Positions 26,637 to 34,463 of a stretch of 41,991 nucleotides of DNA are shown piece by piece. Numbering within the stretch: the first letter of the stretch is position 1; each line of letters starts with the position of its first letter. The stretch comes from Gammaproteobacteria bacterium (GTDB lineage Bacteria > Pseudomonadota > Gammaproteobacteria > Steroidobacterales > Steroidobacteraceae). The translations under genes and the position numbers were made by a program. The notes under the pieces are model-generated. The model did not search any database. It worked only from the letters and a program-made list of their open reading frames with translations, and was not told the DNA's origin. Location of the stretch: contig DAHXNE010000121.1 in NCBI GenBank assembly GCA_027366635.1, positions 1 to 41,991 of the forward strand, written 5' to 3'.

Positions 26637-27964
26637 GGGAGTTGCGGGCGCGGCGCTAGCAGCGCGCACAGCGCCTCGTGCGGCAGCTTGCCGGTGCTGT
26701 TGCGCGGCAGGCGCTCGAGCAACAGCAGGGGGCGCGGCAGGAACACCGGATCGATCCGCCCGCGCAGCGCGCTGCGAATGTCGGCGGCGCTCAGTTCGGG
26801 AGCCACGGCCGCGGCGGCGAGGCGCGCGCGCTGCGGCTCGGGGACCGGCTCGGCGTCGGGAAAGAAGAACGCGCCATCGCGCACGCCGGGGATGCCGAGC
26901 AGCTGATGCGTGAGATAGGCGAGCGAGCTGCGCTTGCCGGCGATGTTGACCAGGTCCGCCAACCGGCCGTGCAGCAGGAAGCGCTCGGCGTCGAGCGGCT
27001 CGATCTGATCGCAGAGCGCCGTCGGCTGCTCGAGGTGTCCGCCGCGCGCCCAGACGCACCCGGCCTCGGGCGTGAGCGTGATGCCGGGCCAGAGCCGCCA
27101 GGCCTGCTCGCGCACGCTTGCGCGCAGGGCCAGCTGGCCGGTTTCGGTCGAGCCGTAGATCTCGCGCACCGGCCCCTGAAATCGGGTCTCGGCCTGTTGG
27201 GCCAACTCCTGACTGAGGGGCGAGGTGGCCGAGACGATCAGATCCACCGCGGGCAACGCGTCGGGATAGGTCATGAGCGCGCGCAGATGGATCGGCGTCG
27301 TGATCAGCACGCGCGGGCGCGGGAGTGATTCCAACGCGTGGCAGACATCGGCCGGATAGAACGGCCGCTCCGCGCACAACGCCGAGCCGGTCGCGAACGG
27401 CAGCAGCACACTGGACTCGAACCCATACATGTGCTGCGCCGGGACGGTTGCGAGCAGCGCTGCCGCGGGGCTCACCTCCAGGCGCCGCGCGCCCTCGCGC
27501 ACGCACTGTATGAGCCGGCCCCACGTCTTCGCGTGCGGCACGGGCACACCGGTGGAGCCGGAGGTGAACACCAAGGCGACGGTGCTCGCCGCATCGATGG
27601 CCGGCACCCGCCACGGCCGCTCGGTCCGGGGCAGTTGCGGATAGTGCACCTGCGGCACATCCAGGTCGCAAGGCGTGTCGGTCAGGCAGAACACATCGGG
27701 CGCGGACGATTTCAGCTGCCGGATCACCTCGGGCGTGTGGCTCGGGGGCAGCAGGCTCACCTTGCCGGCAAGCAGGGCCGCGGCGAAGCCGGCGGCAAAG
27801 CGGTAACGGTCGGCGCAGATGTTGATGACGTGCCGGCCGGCGGGCAGGCTTGCGGCGAGCGCGTGCGCCTCGGCGAGGAATTCGGCGGCACGGATCGGGC
27901 GGCCGGCGCGATAGGCGAGTATCGCCTCCGGAGCCGAATGCGCGATCAGCGGAAGAGCGGCCAG
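26633..27964 (-). CDS. AMP-dependent acyl ligase, ApeH-like; non-canonical start
   Basis: Activates an acyl or aryl carboxylate as AMP ester and loads the ACP. The P-loop-like motif is LVFTSGSTGVPVPHAK. Other motifs are YGSTETGQLA and the C-terminal PRNSTGKLPHEAL, whose lysine is the conserved ligase lysine. The first ATG/GTG/TTG is the GTG at 27760, but homologous sequence clearly begins earlier (RHVINICADRYRFAAGFAAA). The frame stays open up to the ACP stop TAG at 27968-27970. Only CTG codons offer a start; I place it at CTG 27964 (443 residues). See findings. Substrate: a hydroxybenzoate is expected from the chorismatase gene, by inference. Confidence 0.85.
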   Translation of the reverse strand: MAALPLIAHSAPEAILAYRAGRPIRAAEFLAEAHALAASLPAGRHVINICADRYRFAAGFAAALLAGKVSLLPPSHTPEVIRQLKSSAPDVFCLTDTPCDLDVPQVHYPQLPRTERPWRVPAIDAASTVALVFTSGSTGVPVPHAKTWGRLIQCVREGARRLEVSPAAALLATVPAQHMYGFESSVLLPFATGSALCAERPFYPADVCHALESLPRPRVLITTPIHLRALMTYPDALPAVDLIVSATSPLSQELAQQAETRFQGPVREIYGSTETGQLALRASVREQAWRLWPGITLTPEAGCVWARGGHLEQPTALCDQIEPLDAERFLLHGRLADLVNIAGKRSSLAYLTHQLLGIPGVRDGAFFFPDAEPVPEPQRARLAAAAVAPELSAADIRSALRGRIDPVFLPRPLLLLERLPRNSTGKLPHEALCALLAPRPQLP

Positions 27965-27967
27965 AGG

Positions 27968-28267
27968 CTACTTCGTCCGGTGTGCCGCGACGTATGCGGC
28001 CAGATCGCGCAGCGAGCGGAAGATCTGCGTGTTCTCGGCGCCGTCGGCGCGCAGCTGCACACCATAGTGCTTGGATACCACGAGGGCGATCTCCAGGATG
28101 TCGATCGAGTCGAGGCCCAGCCCCTCGCCATACAGGCGCGCCTGCGGATCGATCTGCGCGGCGGGCACATCCAGATTGAGCGCCGCAACGATCAGCTCGG
28201 CGAGCTCGCTTTCCAGCGCGCCGGCAGCAGCGGCCGGCAAGGTCGGGGCAAGTTCGGGCATCGACAT
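27968..28267 (-). CDS. Acyl carrier protein of the polyene pathway
   Basis: 99 residues, with the phosphopantetheine serine S54 in EGLGLDSIDILEI, in the usual place between helices I and II. It is the only ACP in the operon; the described E. coli-type aryl-polyene set has two. ATG at 28267 or 28261 (MSMPELAP); neither has a strong ribosome-binding site. It is separated from the upstream glycosyltransferase gene by 91 bases that contain a TATAAT box, and it is followed in the same frame by the AMP-ligase. Confidence 0.93.
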   Translation of the reverse strand: MSMPELAPTLPAAAAGALESELAELIVAALNLDVPAAQIDPQARLYGEGLGLDSIDILEIALVVSKHYGVQLRADGAENTQIFRSLRDLAAYVAAHRTK

Positions 28268-28301
28268 CGAATGGCTCGGGTTTGGCGGGTGCGAAGGAGA
28301 A

Positions 28302-28307
28302 ATTATA
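28302..28307 (-). promoter_or_regulatory. Internal promoter -10 box before the ACP gene
   Basis: CTGTATAATTT on the minus strand gives a perfect TATAAT 34 bases upstream of the ACP ATG. Possible -35 elements (TTGCGG with a 15-base spacer or TTGCCT with 20) are off the best spacing. The box lies in the only real gap of the operon. Confidence 0.5.
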
Positions 28308-28358
28308 CAGTGTGACGCCGGGCCGCAAGGCAATCGGCTGCAAGCTGCGACGGGGGGC

Positions 28359-29120
28359 TCAGCCGGCCGGCCGCCGGCGGGCCATCAGGCGCGGCAAACG
28401 GGCGAGAAATCCGCACACGAGCCGGGTGTGCATGGCCGCCAGCAGCGCGTTGTCGCGCCCGTAGCGGAAATGCGACACGCCGCCCTCGGCGGCCGTGAAA
28501 TAGCGCACGGGGGCGGGCCGGTTCAGAGCCGGCACCCCGAGCCAGCTCAGGCGCACGGCCGCTTCCACGTCGAAGTCGAACCGCCGCATGCCCCGCCGCG
28601 CGCGCATCAGTCCCACCAGCGGCGCGATCGGGTAGACCCGAAAGCCGAACAGCGAGTCCTCGACGCCCGCGCCGAGGGTTTCCAGATCGGCCCACCAGTT
28701 CGAGATGCGCCGGCCGCGCACCCGCACCGCTGGAGCGCTGGCGTCGAAGCACGGTACCCCAAGAACCATGGCCTCAGGCCGCGCAAGCGAGGCATGCATG
28801 AACTCCCGGATGCATTGCGCAGGATGTTGGCCGTCCGAATCCATCGTCAACGCGTGGGTGAAGCCGTGCGTCAGCGCCTCGGTGAGTCCGGTCAGCACGG
28901 CAGCGCCCTTGCCGCGGTTGCGCGCATGGGTGAGCACCGCGAGGTGCGGATCGCGCTCGGCGAGCGCTTGCAGCGCCGCGCCGGTTCCATCGGTGCTGCC
29001 GTCCACCACCACCCACACCGGCGCCCATTGCGCGCGGGCGGCACGCACCGTCTCGAACACCTTGGCGCCGGGGTTGAAGCTCGGAATCAATACCAGATGA
29101 GTGCGCGAGCAATCGCTCAC
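28359..29120 (-). CDS. Family-2 glycosyltransferase
   Basis: 253 residues. GT-A fold signatures are THLVLIPSFNPG at the start, VVVDGSTDGTGAA, NRGKGAAVLTGL, and the metal-binding TMDSDGQHP. It would transfer a sugar to a lipid or the polyene. The GTG at 29120 (VSDCSRTHLV) is the natural start since it overlaps the acyltransferase stop as GTGA. A longer in-frame extension from 29204 runs inside that gene and is not family-like. It has no terminal membrane helices, unlike dolichol-phosphate-mannose synthase-like exporters. Confidence 0.9.
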   Translation of the reverse strand: MSDCSRTHLVLIPSFNPGAKVFETVRAARAQWAPVWVVVDGSTDGTGAALQALAERDPHLAVLTHARNRGKGAAVLTGLTEALTHGFTHALTMDSDGQHPAQCIREFMHASLARPEAMVLGVPCFDASAPAVRVRGRRISNWWADLETLGAGVEDSLFGFRVYPIAPLVGLMRARRGMRRFDFDVEAAVRLSWLGVPALNRPAPVRYFTAAEGGVSHFRYGRDNALLAAMHTRLVCGFLARLPRLMARRRPAG

Positions 29121-29881
29121 CGGAGCGCCTCCGGGGGTATCCAGGCTCGCTGCGGCGCCGCGGCGAGCTCGGCCGCGTATTCGCGCTCGAGCTGGCGCGT
29201 GCACTCGGTGACGTCATCCGGCGCAGGGATGCGCCGTCCCAGGCGCACGCGGTACAGGATGGGCAGGCGCGGGGCCTTCAGCGGGGGCCAGCCTTTGCCG
29301 AGGTACGGCGAGTCGGTCTCGATGATCAGCACCTGGATCGGGGCGTGAGCGTGCTTGGCGATCACCGCCGCGCTCGCGGTGAGCGCATTGACCGGCGAGC
29401 GCGCCGTACGCGTGCCTTCCGGGAACAACAGCACGGCCGCGCCGCGCTCGAGCTCGGCCAGCGCCACGCGCACCATGCGCCGCGGCGGCTCGCTGCTGAT
29501 GAACCCCGCCAGGCGCGCGCCGGCGCCGAGCAGCGGGTGCCCGAGCAGCGCCGGCTTGAGGATGCAGGCGAGGTCGGGATGGCGAGTGAGCAGCAGGATC
29601 GCATCGAGCGCGGTCGGATGGTTGGGGGCGAGGATCAGTCCCGGTTCGTGCGCCAGCGCATCGAGCGCCGTCAGCTCGAGCCGATAGGCCCCCAGACCGG
29701 TCAGGCAGCGGGTGAAGAGCCGAAAGCCCGCCATCATCGTGTACCGCGCCGCGGCGCGGCGGCGGCGCGCGGGCAGGGGCGCGAGCAGCGCGAGCGCGAG
29801 CAGCGTCCAGGCGAGGATCATCACCGCGAGCGTCACCAGCAGGCCGTAGGTCACCAGATATTCCCGCAGCCGATGCAGCAT
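29117..29881 (-). CDS. PlsC-like 1-acylglycerol-3-phosphate acyltransferase family protein
   Basis: 254 residues with a membrane helix at about 12-36. The catalytic NHPTALD motif (H88, D93) is the H-x4-D block of PlsC-type acyltransferases. FPEGTR at 153-158 is the substrate-phosphate motif. Target glycerolipid or polyene is unknown. ATG at 29881, with a GAGG ribosome-binding site about eight bases upstream. It starts 23 bases after the chorismatase stop. Confidence 0.9.
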   Translation of the reverse strand: MLHRLREYLVTYGLLVTLAVMILAWTLLALALLAPLPARRRRAAARYTMMAGFRLFTRCLTGLGAYRLELTALDALAHEPGLILAPNHPTALDAILLLTRHPDLACILKPALLGHPLLGAGARLAGFISSEPPRRMVRVALAELERGAAVLLFPEGTRTARSPVNALTASAAVIAKHAHAPIQVLIIETDSPYLGKGWPPLKAPRLPILYRVRLGRRIPAPDDVTECTRQLEREYAAELAAAPQRAWIPPEALR

Positions 29882-29904
29882 GGCGGCCTCTGCCTGCGTC
29901 CGGC

Positions 29905-30891
29905 TCAGGACTCGCCGCAGCCGCCGGTCGCCTCGATCTCCACCGCCAGATCCGCGCGGCAGACATCCGCCTGCAGATACACCCGCGGCGGCCGCGGGCC
30001 GAGCGCGGCGTCGACCTCCCGCTGCACCAGCGGCAGGTCGGCCGGATGGCGCACGTAGATCTTGTAGGTGAGGCTCTCGAGGGTGAACGGCGGGGTCTGG
30101 GCGAGCAGCGCCTCGATGTTGGTCAGCGTCTCGCGGGTCTGCGCCGCCGGATCGCCGGCATGCATCGTGCGATGGCCGACGATGCTCGAGGTGCCGGAGA
30201 TGAACAGCCGCGCCCCGCGCGCGGCCTCGACCAGCGTCGCGCGCGAGAAGATCGGCGCGCGCTCCCCATACTGTCGCGGATAGTGATAGGCGCTCACCTG
30301 GCGCGGGTTCTCGATGAAGCGCGGCGCCTCGGGCGCGGCCAGGAAGTAGATCGACAGCGGTCCGTGCCCGCAGCCGAGCGCGCTCGCCGCCGGCACCGGG
30401 CCGCGGATCAGCCGGCCGCTCGACAGCAGCGCCCGCCGGCGCGCGTCGTTGAATTGCCGGTAGCGCTCGAGCCCGCCGGTCTCGGCGTTGATGCGCGGCA
30501 GGTAGTTCCAGATCCGCAGCAGATGCGGGCGGCCGCAGGCGGCAAGCGCCGCCTGGATCTGCCCATAGGCCCACTCGGTGGCCGCCTCGAGCCCCGAGAG
30601 ACCCGCGGGCGGCTCGGGCGGCTCCTCGGCGCTGAGCGCGCCGAAGGCGAGCCCGCCGGCGCAGGCCAGGCGCACCGCGCCGACCCGGGTGTACTGCGGC
30701 GGCTCGGCGCCGCGCCAGCGCTCGACCCACCGCGGCGGCCCGGCGAGCACGGGCATGCGTACGGCCGCGTGGGGCACCTCGGCCGGGATCGGCTCTGCGA
30801 GCGGATCGGCGCCGAACACGGCCGCGCCGAGCACATCGCTCCAGCCCTCGCGCGCCCGCTCGGACTCGACATACTCCAGTCGCATGCGCAT
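29905..30891 (-). CDS. xanB2: Chorismatase, XanB2/FkbO family (hydroxybenzoate synthase)
   Basis: 328 residues. It resembles the chorismatase family in which XanB2 of Xanthomonas converts chorismate to 3- and 4-hydroxybenzoate, while FkbO and Hyg5 give related products. Features seen are HLLRIWNYLPRIN, ETGGLERYRQFNDARRRAL, ASALGCGHGPLSIYFLAAP and, in the RidA-like second half, VYLQADVCRADLAVEIEA. In relatives a catalytic glutamate lies in this last strand. The start overlaps the preceding stop as TGATG. Genes for a predicted halogenase and XanB2 also lie side by side in the xanthomonadin pigB locus. It should supply the aromatic starter. Product isomer unknown. Confidence 0.9.
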   Translation of the reverse strand: MRMRLEYVESERAREGWSDVLGAAVFGADPLAEPIPAEVPHAAVRMPVLAGPPRWVERWRGAEPPQYTRVGAVRLACAGGLAFGALSAEEPPEPPAGLSGLEAATEWAYGQIQAALAACGRPHLLRIWNYLPRINAETGGLERYRQFNDARRRALLSSGRLIRGPVPAASALGCGHGPLSIYFLAAPEAPRFIENPRQVSAYHYPRQYGERAPIFSRATLVEAARGARLFISGTSSIVGHRTMHAGDPAAQTRETLTNIEALLAQTPPFTLESLTYKIYVRHPADLPLVQREVDAALGPRPPRVYLQADVCRADLAVEIEATGGCGES

Positions 30892-32207
30892 CAGTCGGCC
30901 GCCGTGCGTACCTCGCGCGCCCGGCGCGCCAGGGCGCGCAGCGAGCGGCGAGGCATCGTCAGGGCGGTGAGAAAATACAGGCCCTGGAAGGCCCGCAGCG
31001 CGGGCCAGATCGGCGTGTCGGAGAAGATGTCGCCGGACAGGAGCGACAGCAGCGCCGCGCGCATCCCCAGCGGGTTGCGCGGCGCCATGAACAGCGCCTG
31101 CATCGCCGGGCGGGTCATGCGGTAGATGAACCAAGCGAAATGACGCGGCCCGAGTCGCACCGTGTGCTCGAAGCGCCGCAGCGCCGCGCGCCGCCTGTGC
31201 GGCTCGCGCAGGCAGACGTCGAGCGCCTCGGCCGCCGCGATCCCGCCAACCATCGCGAACAACACCCCGGAGGAGAACACCGGATCGACGAACGAGTACG
31301 CATCGCCGACCATCAGGTGGCGCTCGCCGTGCGCGCGCGTGCAGCGATAGCTGTAACTGCCGGTCGCTTCGACCTCGGTGGTGAGCTGCGCGGCGGCCAG
31401 ACGCGCACTGAGCTGCGGTGAGCGCGCGATCGTGGCGAGGAAGAATGTGCGCAGGTTCTGGCGGCGGCTTTTCATGTAGGAAGGCCAGACGACCGCCCCG
31501 ACGCTGGTGAGCCCGTCGGCGAGCGGAATGAGCCACAGCCACCCCTGATCGATCCAGTAGAGCGAGATGTCGCCGCAGCGTGCATCGTCCGCATCGCGCC
31601 CGGCGCCGGCGAAGTGCGCAAACATCGCGCAGCTGGCGTGTTTGCGGTCGCGTCGCTTGTTGCCGAGGTGGTTGCCGAGGAAGGTGTCGCGGCCGGAGGC
31701 GTCGATCAGGTAGCGCGCCGCGAACGTGCGGGCCGCGCCCGCCTGCTCGGCGTGCACGCGAACCCGGTGCGGATCCGTGAAGTCGACGTCCCGAGCGCGG
31801 CATTCCTCGATCACTTGTGCGCCGAGCGCCGCGGCGCGCCGGATCAGGATCGTATCGAACTCGGAGCGGCGCACCTGGTAGGCGAGCGGCAGCTGCTTGT
31901 TCCAACTGTCGGCGAACGCGAAGCGCTGCGGGCCCGCAGCACTCGACGGATGAAACTGCGCACCCCGCTTCGGCATGCCGATGGCGCGGATCGAGGCGCC
32001 GACCCCGAGCCGCTCGAACAGCGGCAGGTTCGCCGGTAACAGCGACTCGCCGATGTGGAAGCGCGGGTGGCGTGCCTTTTCCAGCAGCACGACCTGATGA
32101 CCCCGCTCGGCGAGCACCGCCGCGGCGCTCGCGCCGGCGGGCCCGCCGCCGACGATCAGCACATCGCAGCACCGGCTCTGCGAGCCGTCCGAGTCGGTCT
32201 GCGGCAT
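30891..32207 (-). CDS. FAD-dependent halogenase-like oxidoreductase (XanB1-like position)
   Basis: 438 residues. FAD motif VGGGPAGASAAA (about 20-30) and GESLLPAN. K80 in GMPKRGAQF lies where flavin halogenases keep their catalytic lysine. WLWLIP at 223-228 fits the WxWxIP motif. VGDAYSFVDPVFSSGV is the second FAD-binding block. These features favour halogenase over a simple reductase, but related geranylgeranyl-reductase-type enzymes share several. Brominated aryl polyenes (xanthomonadins) are the obvious precedent. ATG at 32207, five bases after the repeat-protein stop. Confidence 0.85.
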   Translation of the reverse strand: MPQTDSDGSQSRCCDVLIVGGGPAGASAAAVLAERGHQVVLLEKARHPRFHIGESLLPANLPLFERLGVGASIRAIGMPKRGAQFHPSSAAGPQRFAFADSWNKQLPLAYQVRRSEFDTILIRRAAALGAQVIEECRARDVDFTDPHRVRVHAEQAGAARTFAARYLIDASGRDTFLGNHLGNKRRDRKHASCAMFAHFAGAGRDADDARCGDISLYWIDQGWLWLIPLADGLTSVGAVVWPSYMKSRRQNLRTFFLATIARSPQLSARLAAAQLTTEVEATGSYSYRCTRAHGERHLMVGDAYSFVDPVFSSGVLFAMVGGIAAAEALDVCLREPHRRRAALRRFEHTVRLGPRHFAWFIYRMTRPAMQALFMAPRNPLGMRAALLSLLSGDIFSDTPIWPALRAFQGLYFLTALTMPRRSLRALARRAREVRTAAD

Positions 32208-32212
32208 GGGCG

Positions 32213-32623
32213 CTAGTGGGGCGTGTGTCGGCGCAACGCTCTGCCGGTGCGGCGAGCCTCGTGCGCCACGGTGTGACCGACCCGCTTCGCGCCGTGTGCC
32301 ACGGCGTGGCCGAATCGCTTCGCGCCGTGCGCGACGGCGTGGCCGAATCGCTTGGCGGTGTGCGCGACCGTGTGTCCGACCCGCACCGAGCCGCGCTTGA
32401 TGCGTCGGCGCGCCGGGCGGGTGTCGCGCCGGACCGTGTGGGCGAGACGGCGCGATTCGTGGGCTACGCGGTGGCCGACCGTCTTGGCGTCGCGCGCAAT
32501 GTCGTGGCCGACGTGGTGCAGGTCCCGGACGAGGGGTCCGGGGGCGGCCTGCACGGCGGGCGCGGCGAGCGCGGCGAGCGCGGCGAGCGCGGCGCAGATG
32601 AGCACTGATCTGGGCGTTTTCAT
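32213..32623 (-). CDS. Exported histidine-rich 11-residue repeat protein
   Basis: 136 residues. The N-terminus MKTPRSVLICAALAALAALA is a signal peptide, cut near AVQA-AP. The mature chain is made of 11-residue units of the form FGHAVAHGAKR and VGHTVAHTAKR (about nine units, with one irregular insertion near residue 70), very basic and histidine-rich, and probably amphipathic helix. No recognised family. A GGAGAT ribosome-binding site lies about eight bases upstream. Its stop is five bases before the halogenase-like start, so it is probably the first gene of the polyene operon. It may bind metal, acidic lipid or DNA-like polyanions, but function is unknown. Confidence 0.75.
   Translation of the reverse strand: MKTPRSVLICAALAALAALAAPAVQAAPGPLVRDLHHVGHDIARDAKTVGHRVAHESRRLAHTVRRDTRPARRRIKRGSVRVGHTVAHTAKRFGHAVAHGAKRFGHAVAHGAKRVGHTVAHEARRTGRALRRHTPH
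32262..32380. repeat. 33-bp tandem repeats inside the histidine-rich gene
   Basis: GGCGTGGCCGAATCGCTTCG recurs with a 33-base period (11 codons) around 32303-32337, with diverged copies on both sides. The central copies are nearly identical. Slippage changes would keep the frame. Confidence 0.8.
32562..32588. repeat. 9-bp microsatellite in the signal-peptide region
   Basis: Three perfect copies of GCGGCGAGC, encoding an alternating Ala-Leu-Ala core of the signal peptide. Copy number could vary without frame loss. Confidence 0.7.
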
Positions 32624-32718
32624 CTTAATCTCCGGCGCGGAACGAGCCGCTGGCCAATGTTACCGTACGTCGGCGCAAGCGGTGCCAATTGTGCGGCCGA
32701 TCGGGCACACTTGTGCGG

Positions 32719-34447
32719 ATGAGCACCGAGCGGCTGCCGATCTCCGTTCTGCGACATCGCTTCGTCCCGGGTCGTTGGGACATAGTGGCCTTCGTGCTGG
32801 TGTTCGGGGCGCTGGCGTTTCTGGCGCACTCCGCGGCCGGTCTGACCCATCCGCTGTCCCACCTGACCCTGGAGCGCATCTCGCTCAGTCCGTGGGCGTT
32901 GCCGGACTACGCGGCGCAGACGGCGTTGCGCATGCTGGTGGCGATGGTCGCCTCGCTCGTCTTCACGTTCACGTACGCGACGCTTGCGGCCAAGAGCCGG
33001 CGCGCCGCGGCGGTGCTGATCCCGCTGCTCGACATCCTGCAGTCGGTGCCCATCCTCGGGTTCTCGTTCACCATTGTGTTCTTTCTGTCGCTCACCCCGG
33101 GACGGGCGGCGGGCGCGGAGATGGCGGCCGTGTTCCTGGTGTTCACCAGCCAGGCATGGAACATGGCCTTCAGCTTCTATCATTCCCTGCGCAGCATCCC
33201 CGCGGAGCTCGATGAGGCCGCGCGCGCCTTCCACCTCGGGCCGTGGATGCGCTTCTGGCGCCTGGAGGTGCCGTTTGCCATGCCCGCGCTCATCTGGAAC
33301 ATGATGATGTCGATGTCCGGAGGATGGTTCTTCGTGGTGGCCGCCGAGGCGATCAGTGTCGGCAACACGACGGTGACCCTGCCCGGCATCGGCTCGTACA
33401 TCGCCCGCGCCATCGCCGCGCGCGACCTGGGGGCCATCGGCTGGGCGGTGCTCGCCATGACGGTGGTCATTCTGATCTACGACCAGGTGGTGTTCCGGCC
33501 GCTGATCGCCAGCGCCGACTGGTTTCGGCTCGAGCAGGAGGCGCGCCTCACCCCGACGCGCTCCTGGGCGCTGACCATGATGCGCCGCTCGCGGCTGCTC
33601 GCCTTCGGGGGCAACGCCTTCTCCGGATTGGTCCGTCTGGGCTTCAACCGCGAGTTCGTGCCCCGGCGCCACTGGCGCCCGTGGCACGCCGGGCCGCGCG
33701 GCCGGCTGGGCGATGTGCTGTGGTTCACCGTGGTGGCCGCGCTGGTCGGGTTCGTGATCTGGCGCGTCGGAGCGTTCATCCTGGCGCACGTCACGGCGCT
33801 GCAGGTGCTGTACGTGGTGGGGCTGGGGGGGGCTGACGCTGCTGCGCGTGCTGGTGCTGATCGCGATCGCGAGCGTGATCTGGGTGCCGATCGGGGTGTA
33901 CATCGGCCTGCGCCCGCGCGTGGCCGCCGCGATCCAGCCGGTGGCGCAGTTTCTGGCCGCGTTTCCCGCCAACCTGCTGTTCCCGGTGGTGGTCTCCGCC
34001 ATCGTCACCTACAAGCTGGATCCGAACATCTGGCTGAGCCCGCTGATGATTCTCGGTACCCAGTGGTACATTCTGTTCAATGTCATCGCCGGCGCCGCCT
34101 CGCTCTCGGGTGAGCTGAAGGAGGTGGGGAGCAACTTCAGGGTGCGCGGCTGGCTGTGGTGGCGGCGGATCGCGCTGCCGGCCATTTTCCCTTTTTACGT
34201 CACCGGCGCGATCACCGCCGCCGGCGGCTCGTGGAATGCGAGCATCGTGGCGGAAGTGGCCAACTGGGGCCATCAGCATCTGGTGGCCGCCGGTCTGGGC
34301 GCGTACATTGCCCAGGCGACGGCCGCGGGCAACTTCGCGCGCACGGTGCTCGGGATCGTGGTGATGAGCGTGATCGTGGTGACGCTCAACCGCGTGCTGT
34401 GGCGGCCGTTGTACGCGCGGGCCGAGCGCAAATACCGCATGAGCTGA
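32719..34447 (+). pseudogene. ABC transporter permease (nitrate/taurine type), broken by a +1 frameshift
   Basis: The first part, from ATG 32719 to about 33825, encodes a membrane-permease half with the EAA-like loop SIPAELDEAARAFHLGPWMRF. The same protein continues in another frame from about 33833 (LTLLRVLVLIAIASVIWVP) to the stop at 34447. That part carries a second permease half with SGELKEVGSNFRVRGWLWWRR. The join is a run of eight G (33825-33832); removing one G restores a single protein of about 575 residues with two permease domains. The two halves match the binding-protein-dependent permease family for nitrate, sulfonate or bicarbonate. No substrate-binding protein is adjacent. A 12-base inverted repeat GCACACTTGTGC lies just before the start. 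See findings. Confidence 0.88.
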
Positions 34448-34463
34448 ACCGAGCGACAGCCGC

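Noticed and set aside
27760..27760. GTG at 27760 as the start of the AMP-ligase
   Set aside because: It would remove about 68 residues of ligase-like N-terminal sequence that is open and in frame upstream.
28071..29348. Long plus-strand frame across the ACP, GT2 and acyltransferase genes
   Set aside because: It crosses three supported genes and the promoter gap, and its product has no recognisable domain.
32262..32380. CRISPR-like 33-bp repeats
   Set aside because: The period is 11 codons of a repetitive protein with no spacers.
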